Assembly: GCA_019155185.1 (NCBI GenBank)
Contig: CM032815.1
Coordinates: 1,311,001-1,375,000, forward strand
Length of the DNA: 64,000 nt
Direction: 5' to 3'
Origin: Beaufortia kweichowensis
Taxonomy: Eukaryota; Chordata; Actinopteri; Cypriniformes; Gastromyzontidae
Within the stretch, counting starts at the first letter, position 1. The number at the start of each line of letters is the position of its first letter. The notes beneath the pieces were generated by a model, which had not been told where the DNA came from, did no database searches, and saw only the letters and a program-made list of their open reading frames with translations. This document shows, piece after piece, positions 11,701 through 23,110 of the stretch. Both the position numbers and the translations under genes were made by a program.

Positions 11701-13093
11701 ATTCAGCTGCCTCAGAATTACCCTCTTGGATCCATCTCAGTGGAGAGTGGGCGGAGAGTGGGCGTGGCCGTCCAGCAGTGGCGCAATTGGATGCTTCAGC
11801 TCAGCACGTACCTCACGCACCAGGTACGTGATTATTAGGGACAAGCCTCTTTTATATTTGTTTTAGAGATTATATTCCTTTAAAAAAAAGTTCCTGACAG
11901 AAACTGTATATTTAATAAAAATACAAAACTATTGAAACTTCTCACGCACAAGTTATTTTTGTCAAGAGCTTAGTAAACAAATGCAAACTAATTTGAAAAT
12001 TGCTGTTTTGGTTGGGAGTAGAATGGGAGTATCCTGGAGGGTCTGTCTCTGTGGAAGAATAATGTTGACAAGCGGTTTGAGGGGGTTGAAGACTGTATGA
12101 TCTGCTTCTCTGTCATCCACGGATCCAATTACTCGCTGCCAAAGAAAGCCTGCCGTACCTGCAAGAAGAAGTTTCATTCTGCCTGTCTGGTGAGTATCAC
12201 ATTCACACAAACTCTTGAATTAAGAATTGAATTATTTTGATTTTCAAAATTATTAAGATTTTTTGAGTATATGTGTGAAATTTGCATTGTGTGAATGTCG
12301 AGCTTAAAGTTTTTACTTCTCTTATGTGACGTTATTTGGAGAAATGAGTATTTAGAGTAGAACTTGATTTTATCAGGTGAATATTAAAATATAATATTTA
12401 TGAATGTAAGAAATATAAATGTGAAAACTGATTTCTGAAGTCGGTTTACTTATCCCTTGGCATTAGTTTTCTGTCTAGCCAACAGGCAAACAAATTATAT
12501 AAGACCAAAATCCCTCAAACTGTTTGTCAGGATTATGTTGCAGTAACATCAGCATTAAAATCTGTTTTACTGGTCCAGCTATACTGCCCTTACATATTCA
12601 GAAGTTAACTAACATCTTATGTATTTTAAGCTAGTTTTTTTTTTTATATTAAACTATGTATCAGACAACATGATTGTTTCAATGGCAAAGCAAGTTGTTT
12701 TTTCAAAACCTAATGAAATTTTGCGCAACAAAACCATTAATGTGTATAAAGGAATGTAGTAGGGTCAGTTTTGACTTTACAGGCATTTATTGTTTGTGGC
12801 AATGCACCCCATTCACTACAAAGCTTTAAAACCCTTCAGAAGGTCAGCAACACACTTAGGACTTAAATGATTTTCTTCTTCCTATTGAGGTCCTAAATCA
12901 TGAATCTGTCTCACTTTATTTCTGCAATCCCGCAGATATTTCAAAATCAGCAAATTGTGCAGCCTTGAGTGTTCTCGAACATTTCTCGCTCCTCACTGAT
13001 TGGTTGTTTCCATTTCCTTTCATTCCACAGTATAAATGGTTCACATCTAGCAACAAATCCACGTGTCCTCTGTGCCGAGAGACATTCTTCTAA
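1075..13093 (+). CDS. ltn1: Listerin E3 ubiquitin-protein ligase, complete, 30 coding exons
   Basis: Ltn1 binds stalled 60S subunits with Nemf and ubiquitinates nascent chains for degradation (ribosome-associated quality control). Coding exons: 1075-1116, 1543-1749, 2136-2234, 2327-2557, 2664-2716, 2950-3130, 3234-3407, 3521-3711, 3812-3959, 4230-4985, 5241-5282, 5373-5583, 5737-5976, 6218-6371, 6454-6601, 6735-6942, 7045-7204, 7460-7564, 7703-7845, 7942-8077, 8623-8767, 9003-9216, 9298-9535, 10510-10590, 10805-10991, 11082-11253, 11328-11548, 11629-11823, 12022-12189, 13031-13093. All introns are GT-AG and every phase matches; the sum is 5,313 bp (1,770 residues plus stop), close to the mammalian length of about 1,766. 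The layout is a conserved N-terminal domain, long HEAT-like helical repeats, a C-terminal RWD-like region and a terminal RING. No frameshift or premature stop was found. Nearly the whole protein aligns by eye with vertebrate listerin. Confidence 0.97.
1117..1542 (+). promoter_or_regulatory. ltn1 intron 1 with CRE and E-box
   Basis: The first intron has a perfect TGACGTCA at 1346-1353 and a GTCACGTG (E-box CACGTG at 1394-1399; CLEAR/USF-like context). This repeats, in the opposite order, the motif pair in the upstream promoter (E-box 973-978, CRE 1008-1015). Regulatory use is inferred. Confidence 0.45.
1812..1890 (+). repeat. Degenerate tRNA-like SINE fragment in ltn1 intron 2
   Basis: The text around 1815-1885 follows the pattern of tRNA-derived fish SINE heads: a weak A-box region (tgtagttcagttg), an agcgttgtgatagcaac anticodon-like stretch, a worn B-box and a tail similar to tgaatgcattgtaag. 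It is too decayed for a family name. Confidence 0.45.
2717..2949 (+). other. ltn1 intron 5, AT-rich with a cacgatatgtgatacgata motif
   Basis: The intron includes text at 2800-2825 (gcacgatatgtgatacga) resembling ends of common fish hAT-type miniature elements. Nothing else can be supported. Confidence 0.25.
2950..9535 (+). CDS. ltn1: ltn1 exons 6-23: central HEAT/ARM-like repeat region
   Basis: This stretch encodes the elongated helical middle of listerin. Exon 10 (4230-4985) is unusually long at 252 codons and includes a basic patch ([10 protein letters not shown]) in a low-complexity, acidic-flanked section. Exon 11 is only 14 codons. Exon 12 carries a run of seven serines (residues 749-755) encoded by mixed TCN codons. 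Exon 12 ends at a weak-looking donor (G|gtttgc), but only this choice keeps frame with exon 13 (residues [13 protein letters not shown]). Conserved landmarks include [16 protein letters not shown]-type and [16 protein letters not shown] motifs. Confidence 0.93.
5043..5108 (+). repeat. tRNA-like SINE head in ltn1 intron 10
   Basis: The interval has a tRNA-like layout. It includes gattgagcattgtgctta, then ggttttgggttcgagtccc, where GGTTCGAGTCC is a near-perfect Pol III B box. The A box is degraded, and there is no intact cloverleaf, so this is a retroposon head, not a tRNA gene. Similar units are very common in cyprinid genomes (established knowledge). Confidence 0.6.
8078..8622 (+). other. ltn1 intron 20, AT-rich with possible miniature-element debris
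   Basis: This 545-bp intron is strongly AT-rich. The text at 8442-8475 (ggtctgcgcaatatatagaaattttgca) resembles the ends of fish hAT-type miniature elements (ggctgcacgatatat style). No clear opposite end or target duplication is visible. Confidence 0.3.
9908..9992. repeat. Short direct duplication in ltn1 intron 23
   Basis: Two near-identical 36-bp units (9908-9943 and 9957-9992), both starting gaaatagttt and ending ttaaaactgtcttaa, lie 49 bp apart. They differ at one base. The second copy abuts the foldback element that follows. Confidence 0.7.
9988..10145. mobile_element. Foldback miniature element (Angel-like) in ltn1 intron 23
   Basis: A 158-bp element with 26-bp terminal inverted repeats: the left begins cttaaagggatagttcaccc, and the right ends ggtggactgtccctttaag, differing at two positions. 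TTAA occurs at both outer ends. The 'agggatagttcacccaaaaat' end is a hallmark of a very abundant cyprinid non-autonomous DNA element; the Angel name is from memory and should be checked against a repeat library. It carries no coding capacity. Confidence 0.75.
10510..12189 (+). CDS. ltn1: ltn1 exons 24-29: C-terminal RWD-like region and start of RING
   Basis: Exon 24 (10510-10590) encodes an acidic, serine-rich linker. Exons 25-28 encode the strongly conserved section with [42 protein letters not shown] and [15 protein letters not shown], which is the RWD-like module that positions the RING near the peptide exit tunnel. Exon 29 (12022-12189) contains the first six RING ligands: C1719, C1722, C1738, C1741, H1746 and C1749. 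Confidence 0.94.
12190..13030 (+). other. ltn1 intron 29
   Basis: This 841-bp AT-rich intron separates the two RING exons. No repeat element, RNA gene or alternative exon is recognisable. Confidence 0.6.
13031..13093 (+). CDS. ltn1: ltn1 terminal exon 30: end of RING finger
   Basis: This last coding exon has 20 codons plus TAA at 13091-13093. It supplies the final two zinc ligands, C1762 and C1765, in [11 protein letters not shown], which is the usual listerin C terminus. The RING is therefore split by an 841-bp intron (12190-13030) between its sixth and seventh ligands. All eight ligands are present, so the ligase should be active. Confidence 0.95.
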
Positions 13094-13295
13094 GCGCTGT
13101 CTTCATGGACATAAATAATGGCTGAATGACGTCCTGTGCGAGCAAACAGCTGACTCGGAGAGAAACGTTCTGTTCGTTTGTTTGTACATATGTGTTTTGT
13201 GCAATGATTGTGGCCTTTTGGTTTCTGTCTCTGAAGATGAACCCAACAACTTCTGTGTCAGAGAAAGATGAATAAACGCAGTCAGACTAGAAACT
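13094..13295 (+). terminator. ltn1: ltn1 3' UTR with polyadenylation signal
   Basis: The 3' UTR follows the TAA at 13091. A canonical AATAAA at 13271-13276 is the first good polyadenylation signal, and cleavage is expected around 13290-13295. The position is inferred from the signal alone. Confidence 0.65.
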
Positions 13296-13358
13296 GGACC
13301 GTGCGTTGAAGGATGAAGAAGTTATAGCCTGCGTGCCTCTACAGAATTACATTATGGA

Positions 13359-13750
13359 TTTACAGGAATAGTTCATCCAAATGTTTTACTTGCCCTCATG
13401 TCCCACCACTGCAGAATTACTGCAGAAAAAAATTATTTCAACATTGATGGGTAATAGTGGCAATCTGTGTCAAACTTAAAAATATATTTCTGAAGCCGTA
13501 TAATAGTTTTATGGGAGAAACATCAAATATGGTGGTTCTCATGAGACACATGAACAAATGACATCAGATCTCCTCCATATTTAAGAGCTGGAGAGAAATG
13601 GAAGTGAATCATGGCTTTAGTCTGTTCATACAGCTACAGAAAAGTAAACATAACATAAACAACTTCATATGAACTTTGTGTTGTTTGGTGTTTTGTTGAC
13701 ATGAGTGTGAGTAAATATTACACAATTTTTATTTAGGGCTATTTCTTTAA
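13359..13750. mobile_element. Degenerate foldback element downstream of ltn1
   Basis: The left end (caggaatagttcatccaaat, then tgccctcatgtc) and the right end (gacatgagtgtgagtaaat ... ggctatttctttaa) are inverted to each other and match the same family as the element at 9988-10145, with longer internal sequence. It lies about 65 bp past the predicted ltn1 polyadenylation site. Confidence 0.5.
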
Positions 13751-15150
13751 ATTCAATTAAAATGTCTACAAAGGGAAGATTGTCACCAAATAGGTTATGG
13801 TAATTTTCTGTTCACAACTTCTCTACTGAAATCAAACCGTTTACAGCTTCAGCTTTAATGGAAAGTGTATTTTGTTCTGGGACCATTTCAATGACCTGTG
13901 AAAATAATGGACTGAGTTTTGGCTTTTAATCTCATCTTGATGATACGCTGTGTGATGATACATAATGCTGCAATTTCTGTTTGCTTTGATCTTTAGACAA
14001 ACACAATTTGTGGTTGTAAAATACAGATTTTTCTCATACGTCTATCACAGAGTGTCATTCGATTTCAGTTTGTTCTGTGATGTTTGAAGCAGTTTGCATT
14101 TACGCATGGAAAAATAATTTGAAAGGTTAAACAAGAGTGTCGTGATCAAAGCGCATCTAAATCCATATGCTGCTCGGTTATTAATATTTGAAAGACATTC
14201 TCAACGAAGAGCCATCATTATTACATTATTCAGACACAACCAAAACTATTATGTCTTCTCCATCCATGTTAAAATTATAAACCCAGTTCATGTTATTTGT
14301 AACATTACAGTACATGACAAGTGAGACAGAAAATGTCTTTTATCTTTAAACCCATATGGCTTTGGGTTTCCTTCACATAACCGGATTATGTGAGGAAGTG
14401 GTTTACATGTTTTAGTGTCAAACTACGAGATGGTTTTGACACATTTGGGTTTGGTGTTACTGGCAACCACATAGTCCAGAACTAGGCCTATATATGTTAA
14501 TTAAATAGTTAACAAAGAGATACTAGTTATATATCTGTAGAAAGCAGTAAACATTACAATTTTCAATACGAATGAAAAAAGAATGAATTTTTAACACATT
14601 TCTAACTAATTTCTTGCCTAAATTTAGTTAAACTCAATATTGTTTTATACAAAATTGTTGGAAGTGTATGCAATAACTAATTAAATTACTTAAAAATGAA
14701 TAGTCCCTTACTTTCCTTTTTTGTGGATGAAAAAATAATTTAGTTGTAGTAATTTAATTGCTTCATTTTTAGTAATTGTTAACACCAAATATTTACATGA
14801 ATGACTTCAAGTATGTTGTATCTCTCTACTGACCTCTGCAGCATGACAAAAGCTTATCTCCTGAGAGAGGACAGGGAAGAAGTCCCTCAAAACCAGAAAG
14901 AAAAGATCATTTTCTGTTGCATGCTGTGGAAGTTAATGCTTCTGGGCGAAGACATGAGAGATTTAGAGCTCTCCGGGAGATTTAGTAGCCTTATCTATGA
15001 TAAAAATCAATAGTGGTAAAGACTACAATGAGCTGCGGGTGAACAGTAATGTCAGAAACCTCAGGATATATTTCTGAGGGACATGGATATTTTGTATTGT
15101 CAAAAAAAGTGGTACAAAATTTGGGGGTGTGGTTGCATATTATCAGCGTG
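13751..15150. other. Gene-free AT-rich stretch
   Basis: No exon-like reading frame, RNA gene or clear repeat was seen. Short open frames here lack codon structure or family motifs. Confidence 0.5.
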
Positions 15151-15169
15151 ACTTATAAATATTAATTAG

Positions 15170-15695
15170 GCAATTGTTGATTGCCTAAATGTTCATTTCA
15201 TACAAGACAAGACTCAAGCAGATCGCAAAAATGGCTAACCTTACAAGATATAATGTACGGATTAACCAAAGAGAGCTCTGTTTTGTATCATCTGATTAAT
15301 AATATTATATTATTAGCAAAATACTTTATACATAAATGTAGATATCTAAAATCTCCTCCCTTGTTTACAGTGTTTAAAAATGATCTAAAATACTTCTCAG
15401 ATGCCCTTTGTAAAATGAAAAATCCAAAGGCAGTTAAACTATTTAATTTGTTTATATTGTATAATTTGGTATAATAATATTTTCCTTATATTATTATTTT
15501 TATTATTATCATTATTATTATTTCTTTTCGTTCTTGTTTCCTATTTTTGTATTCTTTGTTACTTTAAATATTTTGTTTTATCTTTTATCTGGAATTTAAT
15601 TCTAGTTCTAGTGTTGAGCCTTCCATACCAGATTTTTTTTGTATACTAATTAATGCCATTTTGTTGTACTCAGATTTTGTATTCAATAAAAAAAA
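15170..15695 (+). mobile_element. 5'-truncated L1-type LINE, end of ORF2 and 3' tail
   Basis: The frame from about 15181 to 15474 encodes the C-terminal end of a non-LTR retrotransposon ORF2. The stretch WLTLQDIMYGLTKES, then LLAKYFIHKCRYLK, F..FKNDLKYF and KAVKLFNLF is typical of the end of fish L1-clade polymerase proteins. After the stop comes a T-rich tail with TTATTATT runs and a final AATAAAAAAAA at about 15684-15694, consistent with the polyadenylated 3' end. Everything upstream in ORF2 is missing, so the copy cannot move by itself. Confidence 0.7.
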
Positions 15696-15699
15696 GGCT

Positions 15700-16600
15700 G
15701 TTTGGAGAGGTGAAGACATGCAGAAGCCTGTTCTGAAGGACAAGTGAGTCTTAAATCATTTAATTTACTCTTAAAACGACCTTCCCGGCGTTTCTGACTG
15801 GTCCTATTGTTACCCAGCGAACAATTTTATTTTCTCAGTGTCTTGTATCATAAAATATGATGTCTATTTCCCAAACCTGGGTAAATGTAGACATTACTCG
15901 AAGTGAAAATGGTTCCTCTTGCACTAAATGGCTAATGACACATTGTGGTCTGTGTGTGAACCTGTGAGGAAATCGAGAGGGCAGAAAAGGTCAACCTTCA
16001 GGAAGTTTTACAGGGTTCACACGTATAACGAGCTCTCTATTACAACAAACTCCGTTGATTTCCTCTTGAAAAGCCTTTTATCTGATTTATTAGGCCTGGA
16101 ATGCCAATAGTAATTTCAGTGTTACTGTAAAATACAAACCACATTGCCGCCATTCTTGGAAACCCGACCAATTAGCTGGCGCCAAAATGGCAGCAGTTAT
16201 CGAGTCTCAGGTCGCTCTCATTGCGGTTTGAGTAATTGTTTTATGGCTATTGGAGGCTTTTTTTGGAAGTCATTAGTTAATTATACATGACAGGTGTATT
16301 TACTGGCAGATGTGGCCTTTTAGAGCACTGATAAATGTGAATACAATCGTTTTTATGAACTGTATGTTAAACTCTGCTGTTCTTAGTCCTTCACGTATTT
16401 CGATTGCAGGTTAGTTTGAACCACCAGGTGGCAGCATGAGATGGTGTTATTGATGGTTTTCATGGGCTCTGATGTGCTTTTGTGTCTATTTTCAGAGATG
16501 TTTTTATTAAATTTGTTTAGTGTCAGGAGGAGGTTTTTGCTTAGCAAGAATCAAACCAATGACATCAACACGAATAAAGATTAGAAGCATTATCTGATTC
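15700..16600. other. Gene-free stretch
   Basis: There is no recognisable gene. The text at 16145-16245 is GC-richer than its surroundings (ccaattagctggcgccaaaatgg region) and may be a small conserved element; this is inference only. Confidence 0.3.
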
Positions 16601-16605
16601 AGCAG

Positions 16606-16790
<185 letters not shown>

Positions 16791-18150
16791 GATTTTATAA
16801 TGCTTTTTATGCAAATTATGGATCTCCAAACTCACTTAAACCAAAAGCCACAAGTTAATTAATGCTCCACAGAAATCCTTATAATCTTAATGCAATCAGA
16901 GTTCTTCCTGCCATTTCATCGTATGCAACTTACAGAAAGCGTAGGCAGCGCCAGAGACGCAGGTCCAACTTTCAGCATAATGCTGCTGTGAGATCTAGCG
17001 CTCGGGTCTACTTAATATTCAGTCCATTCTGACCCATTTGAGGACCGTTGGAACTTCCAGAGTTGTCATGGCTCAGTTCAGTGCTGTAGGCTTCTTTTCA
17101 GCTCTCTAAATAGCAGCATGTCACTGCTGTTCTGCCAGCACAATGAAACCAGGCCAGCTTGACTCTCTCTCTCCTCCTCCTCCTTCCACTTTCATTATTG
17201 CCATTAAAGTAGCCAATTTGCATTGCCAGCAGTTTGGCTGACCTCTAGTGGAGATGGGCTCTGCTGTTCTTTGGCTTTCACTTTTTCTTTGTCTAATTGT
17301 ACTCTTGTAACAAAATGCCATTTTTGATGGCGGGGTCAGGTTTTTCCATTTTACTTGTATTTTTAATGGAGAAAAGTGTGAAAAGTAGAATTCTCGTATT
17401 GGAGGTAAGTGCTGTTAATCATGGCATGTGAATTAAGCCTGTTGAGAAAATGTCATTTTTACTAAATTGAAGTATGTTGATTTTTATTCCTTAACAATTA
17501 TACTTTAGCAGATCAGGGAGTACAAATACAATCAAGAACATTTTATGAAGAAGAAAATGCTTTCAGCATGTATAAAGCGGTTAAATGTTATAAAACAGGA
17601 TTTGGGGATTGAATGAGCCATGTTGAAAGTCGCAAGTTGTCCATTTTAAAATGGAAATATACATGTGACAAAAGATTTCTGTGAATTAAAATGTACATAC
17701 CAGAAGCAATAAATAGAGAAGAGATGACTCTTTAAAGCACATAAAAAAGTTATTTTTCACGTGCTCATTTATGAGGAATATGGATTTCTATAGATGTGAC
17801 AATTCTGAAAACGGCACTTTACCTAACTATGAAAAATCATGCATTAAAAATAAATGCTTTGAAACTTTGAGAGAGACCTCACATGGGTAACCACCAAATA
17901 TTGACCTATTGGAATTGCCTGTTTGTCTTTTAATTTGCGAATACATTCTGCCAAACTCCCCCTTCGTTGCAGCTGTCTCATGTGTCGTCTTTGTCAGCAA
18001 ATGCTGCCTGTCTAGACTATTTTTTTGGGTTGGATCACAGGAAGAAGAGGGTTTGAGAGTCTGTGATATGTACCCAGATGGCTTCTCGCTGTGGCCGACT
18101 CCCCTGCGCCGTACTCTTTAATCTCCCTCAGCTCTGAAGCAGGGATATCT
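16791..18150. other. Gene-free stretch
   Basis: I see no exon with splice signals and no clear mobile element. The text is mostly unique and AT-rich. Confidence 0.4.
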
Positions 18151-18159
18151 AAATTAGAG

Positions 18160-18770
18160 AGGAGAGAGGAGCTGCCATTCTCCATGCTGCAGGTTGTTTA
18201 TTTGGCGTGACTGGGCTGCAGAGGTAGAACAAATGAAAAGCCCAGGGAGAGGCTTAGGACTACGACTCGACTAAGAGCCTTTTAAGAAGGGGGCCATTAA
18301 CGCCGAACCTCGGCAGTTCTCCGCTACTTGGGCTCGTACGCCGCTGCGACACACCGCCGGGTGGAGAAACAGCCACGGGCTAGAGCGGATAGGCCATAAC
18401 AATGCATAAAATTCATCCGGAGCGAATGTGGGGCCACTTAGCCTGGCAGATTTGTAAACAGAAAGTTGTGCAGAGGTTGTACGCGAGTGCCGAGCGCTTC
18501 CCTAATTCGAACTGTTATTTATTACGAGCCAAATCAGCAGGTGAGGGCGACCCCTGCCCGCACCAGGCGGAGCGGGGATGCTGTTTATGGAAAGCGTAGT
18601 TTGTTTACGCTACTATGCTAATGAGGTCATAGCCTCTAGGTCTCGAGATCAGAGAGTCTCAACGTTGAGCAGCGGCCTGAGGCGGCCGCCTCACGGGGAG
18701 CTGAAGGCACAGACTGTCTTACATGACAGTTATGCTGAAAACAATTTTATAAGGCCCTGTTTATGACATG
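18160..18770. promoter_or_regulatory. GC-rich unique island, candidate conserved element
   Basis: This stretch is clearly GC-richer and CpG-richer than its flanks (for example 18296-18395 and 18660-18705). It has no repeat motifs and no exon structure. Possible roles are enhancer, unannotated non-coding exon or CpG island; the sequence alone does not decide. Confidence 0.3.
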
Positions 18771-20379
18771 CTCGGTGGCAGAAAGGCTGTTGACTGTCAA
18801 AACGGCTGGAACGGTTTGTATGAGATGCTAATAATATCAAAGTCGGGGTTGGGAATCCTTCTGAAATGAGAATTATTAGGATAATCTAAGTGACTTTGTT
18901 TTTTGTTCTGTACCATTAGGCAAATCCTAATTGCCAATTACCTTGATTTATAATCTAAAATACTATTCAAGTGTTCATTTAATAGCGCTTTGGTAATTGA
19001 GCATGGTAATTGGTTTCTTAAAAAAGGAAGTATTATGGTGGCTGTTTTGTTTGGGAAGTTTTGCTAAATCGGTGCTAAACAAACTTCTATTTCAGAAATT
19101 GGTATAAGAAAGTCTGTTTCGCTCTGGACAAATTTAGTAGATCCTATTGATACGAACCGTTTTTTTTTCAGTATGAAATAAAATGCAGATTAGTAAGAAT
19201 CAACAAGCTCTTAACTTTCGCACATATGAATAATTTTGCATAATCTTCAATTAAAGCAATTTGACATCTTGAATAGCAAAATTAAACCACAATCATGACA
19301 AGAACGCAAATAAATCACTGCTATTGCCACCATTTAAAAACTAAAGACAACTAAATTAGTCCTTGCAAATGAAGTTGTTTTGTTAGATAGGACTTGGTTT
19401 CATCTTTCTATAAACATGTCTGTCTTTAAGGGTAGAAAAAAAGTGTAACAAGGCTTTGCAGTTTTATGGGTCGAAAGTGGATGTCTCACTTATAGATTCT
19501 AACAAGGTCATAGTTGTCAACAAGTAGCAAGGCCGTAGAGTGATATACGGATGCTTGAAGCAAACAGCATTTCTCATCGGCTTATTGGAATGCTTAGCGT
19601 GTTAGCGGCCCAGGAAATGTGGACGCCTGTTGCCGGTTTGATATCCAAGGTGCTCCAAGGCAAAGCTCTGTCACAGGCCAAGTTATTCTGCTGATATACG
19701 ACCGGCTCAAAAACAACCTTCAAGCTGTAAGATAGCTGTCTGTTTTTCTCTCTCACATTTTTGAGCGTTTTCTTATCCGTTTTCCTTCTCCAGAATGTTG
19801 TAATAGAAAGTACAATAAATGGAAAGTCTTGGGGGAATTATTGTCAGTCATATTTTAATGAAAAGCAGTTAATTAAACTAACCAGATATATAACAAAGTG
19901 ATGTAATTGATTTTTATTTTTAAGTATATTTTAACATATGAATGCTAACAATGGCATTTATTTATTGTTGTGTTTTAAAGTCTTTCCAAAGCCAAAAATA
20001 AATGTTCAAATAAATATACATGTCAAATAATGTACTAAAACTGTTATGGATGCTTTATGGTGAACTTACAAGTTTAGTGCAAAACCTGCAGGGCAAAACA
20101 TAAGAGACCTTCCCAAAAAACCTCCTCTATTCTTTAATACTATGTGGTAAAGCTAAATTTCACATTTGTTAAAATGAAAAATTAGTAAAAGCGCTTCAAG
20201 GCATCAACACGTTTTATTTTCTCACAAAGACTAATATCGAGGCCTGTGATTGGTTGATGGTTATGCTGTTCTAGGAACGCACCCTACTTATATATAATCC
20301 ACGTTATTGCCCCTTTAATTTCACTTGGATGTTTGCTAGTGTCCCATCACTTTAGTTTAGTCCATTCATCAGGACTTGC

Positions 20380-20770
20380 GCCTGCAACTTAGTATCTCAA
20401 ATCCCAGCAGTACGTCCCTCTCCACAGGTCTTAATTAGTTTTAACCGAAAGCCATTATGCAATGGCGGAGCGGACCTACCTGCAGGTGTCTGTAGTCGCA
20501 CGCTAATTGAAAAACAGTAATTAAAACCCCAGGTATCTGGCCTCTGCGTCCAAGAAAGCCAGCCCAAGGAGAACGAAGCCCGCCAAACAAGTTGTAAAGT
20601 TCGCTGAAAGAGTGTCGCGAGTCGCTGAAAGAAAAACAGTCTGACTTTTATAGCCAGTCAGATATTACTTTGTATAGCTTAGGAACCTGGCCGATGTCAC
20701 AGAAAGAGATCAGACGGCCGGCGAGGTGGCGACTCAGAATGAGAAAATGTCAGTCACAATGTTTATTGGT
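20380..20770. promoter_or_regulatory. Unique GC-richer island, candidate conserved element
   Basis: The island is repeat-free, with motifs such as cgcacgctaattgaaaaac (20498-20516) containing a homeodomain-type TAATTG core. Frames across it are broken. Enhancer function is inferred only. Confidence 0.28.
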
Positions 20771-22089
20771 GGTCATTATTAAAGAGGAGTTGCTTTCTGC
20801 ACTGATTTAGGTTGACAGCTCTTTCAGTATAGCAGGACATCAGCTACAATGTGATTTCATGACTTCACAACTATTGTTTCAGTGTCTCTAGTGGCCGGCG
20901 GGATGCGGGACCATCTGATGATGACAGTAAGTTTGTTGTATAAGATGTTTGATGTCAATGGTAGACACAGATCTCACATGTTGTGCTTTCAGGCATTTAA
21001 AGTCTATAAACCTCTGAGACTAGGCCCTAAATCCACAGCCCATATGGTGTGAAAACAGAAAATAATTTGCTCGGCGGAGTGGAAAAGTATTATCAGCGCA
21101 ATCTGTTTTTATGAAAGTGAATGTGGCCGTGGGGTTGAACAGGTGATGTTGTCTTCTGTCAAACAGTTGGGATCTATTGAACAAAGTGCCATATGTGCTT
21201 AATCCTCAGGTGACACCTGTGACTTAATTGCAAAATTGTTTTGTGATGCAATGTAATGAAATGTATTCCAGAATGCTGTGCGTTTGACCTTTCGTTTCCA
21301 GTGGCACGTAAGAATCTGCATCTTTTTTTGACTTATTAAGCAATACACGGTATGGAATATATAATGTGTACTGTTCAGCATGTCAGTGTTATTTGAAATA
21401 TAGGTTGTGTTTAGACTTGTCAGGTTTGGTTTGATTAAGTTTGAATAAGGTTCGTTGGGTCTCTGTTCCTTTCCAAACAAACTCAGTGTTAAAAATGCTC
21501 AGCAAATATTTCTTTCTGTTACAGCTTATCTGATACACTTATAGTCTAATCATTATTTAATAGTACATTTCCTTTCTGTCGTGTAATTTATTTATGAACC
21601 AAAAAATGTCCATTGTTGTTGTTGTGCCCCAGTCATGATCTCATTTTAAAGATGTTTTTAATAAAAGCCCAACCAGTGCTTGATCTCTCCTGCACGGTTT
21701 GAGTTCTCGCTCTGTAAAGGCCTCTGAGCAATAATGGTTTCGCTGACAGGTGATTTACGAAGGCTGTTTCCAGAAAGCAGGATTAGGTAAGGACACATAT
21801 TCAGCTGCTGGACACCTCTGCTGTGTTTATGAATTGTGTGGCTCAGAAAAACCTAAAAACTCCTAAAGATTACATCTAGAACATTATCTATAAGATTTAC
21901 TGCAAGACCACTTTACTATAAAACAAAACATCAACTTTAACAATTGACAGTCTTGGTCTTCAGTAATAGAGATAGCAACATTTGAAAGCTAGTCAGGTTT
22001 GATCACATGACTAAATAACAAAGAGTTTGGAGACTTGAGTTTGTTGGCAGGTGGTCTCTCGACTAAAGATCTAACTACTTTGATTGTTC

Positions 22090-22300
22090 CATATGCCAGG
22101 TGGTACTTGTGTCTCTACCCACAACATTCATACTAATTTGGCTGGGAATTTGGAGTGGGTAATGGTTAAGCCCTCGCAGAGCGCCTGCGCACACCAGCAT
22201 CCGCACCTGCTCCGATTTCCATCGAGTACTTTTCTCTGCAAACATGCAAATGTGATTAACCATATTATGATGAATCCCCATCCTTAGCCAAACAAGGCAT
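22090..22300. promoter_or_regulatory. Candidate conserved element with POU octamer
   Basis: Contains a perfect ATGCAAAT octamer at 22244-22251 followed by GTGATTAA, in a unique, moderately GC-rich stretch. Octamer plus homeodomain-like core is a common enhancer grammar; the role is inferred. Confidence 0.3.
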
Positions 22301-22599
22301 GTGAACGGCATCGCTCAGATTTACTCGGCTGTAACGGTATGATTTCATGTTATTCAGTGGTATTTCAGTCATTTAAGGATGTAAAGAAGGGTTAATGTTC
22401 TATATGGTTGACTTGGCTGCTATGGAAAACATCCTCCTTGTGTTATTCGGATACTTTGTGGTGCTGTCAGAGCTGTTTTGTATTTACACAAACTCACACG
22501 AGTGCTGCTTTCCTTTCCCTCCCGAAAACATTTTTTTTGGCACTCTAAAGGACTGAAAATTAGAACAAAGAGACATTAGCTAGAAGGAGCAAACGGCCC

Positions 22600-23110
22600 A
22601 GTTCTCAACAGTTCTATCACCCGAACAGTAAATGTGGACGCTGCTCCGCCTGGGGGGCCTTTAGCTTTACCCGAACCCTGCCGTTCGCGTGCTCGCACGG
22701 GCCGGGGTGGCCACGTTTTTCCCCTCAGCCGCTGTGGAAAATGCACATTTTAATTGAGTCCCCGCTGAGTGTCGGGAAAGATATTCCGACTCTCCTGCTT
22801 TAACAGATGGTGCACTATTTTTACCCCCACCTGCTGTTCCACTCGGTAGGGAGAAAGGCTGCAGCTTAATGGTCTCCCATGGGCTTCCTTTTCCTGACAC
22901 ACTCCCTGGCAGGTTTGAGCACACCTGGAGGGAGAGGCTTCAGCGGCAACACAGCCCTCTCGCTAACCCAGAAACACGAACATGAATCGCAGTGTGCTTT
23001 AATTGTTCGAGAACATTGTCAACAGTCAGAGGAAGACCTGGTTATTGTACCTGTCGCGGTCAGGTTGGGGAAGTCGAGTCTGTACGCATGTGTCGGCTCA
23101 CAATGAGGAT
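22600..23110. promoter_or_regulatory. GC-rich unique island, candidate conserved element
   Basis: GC-rich compared with its flanks, notably 22620-22730. Open frames of 75-85 codons exist on both strands but show no family motif and no coherent splice sites, so a coding call is not made. Confidence 0.28.
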
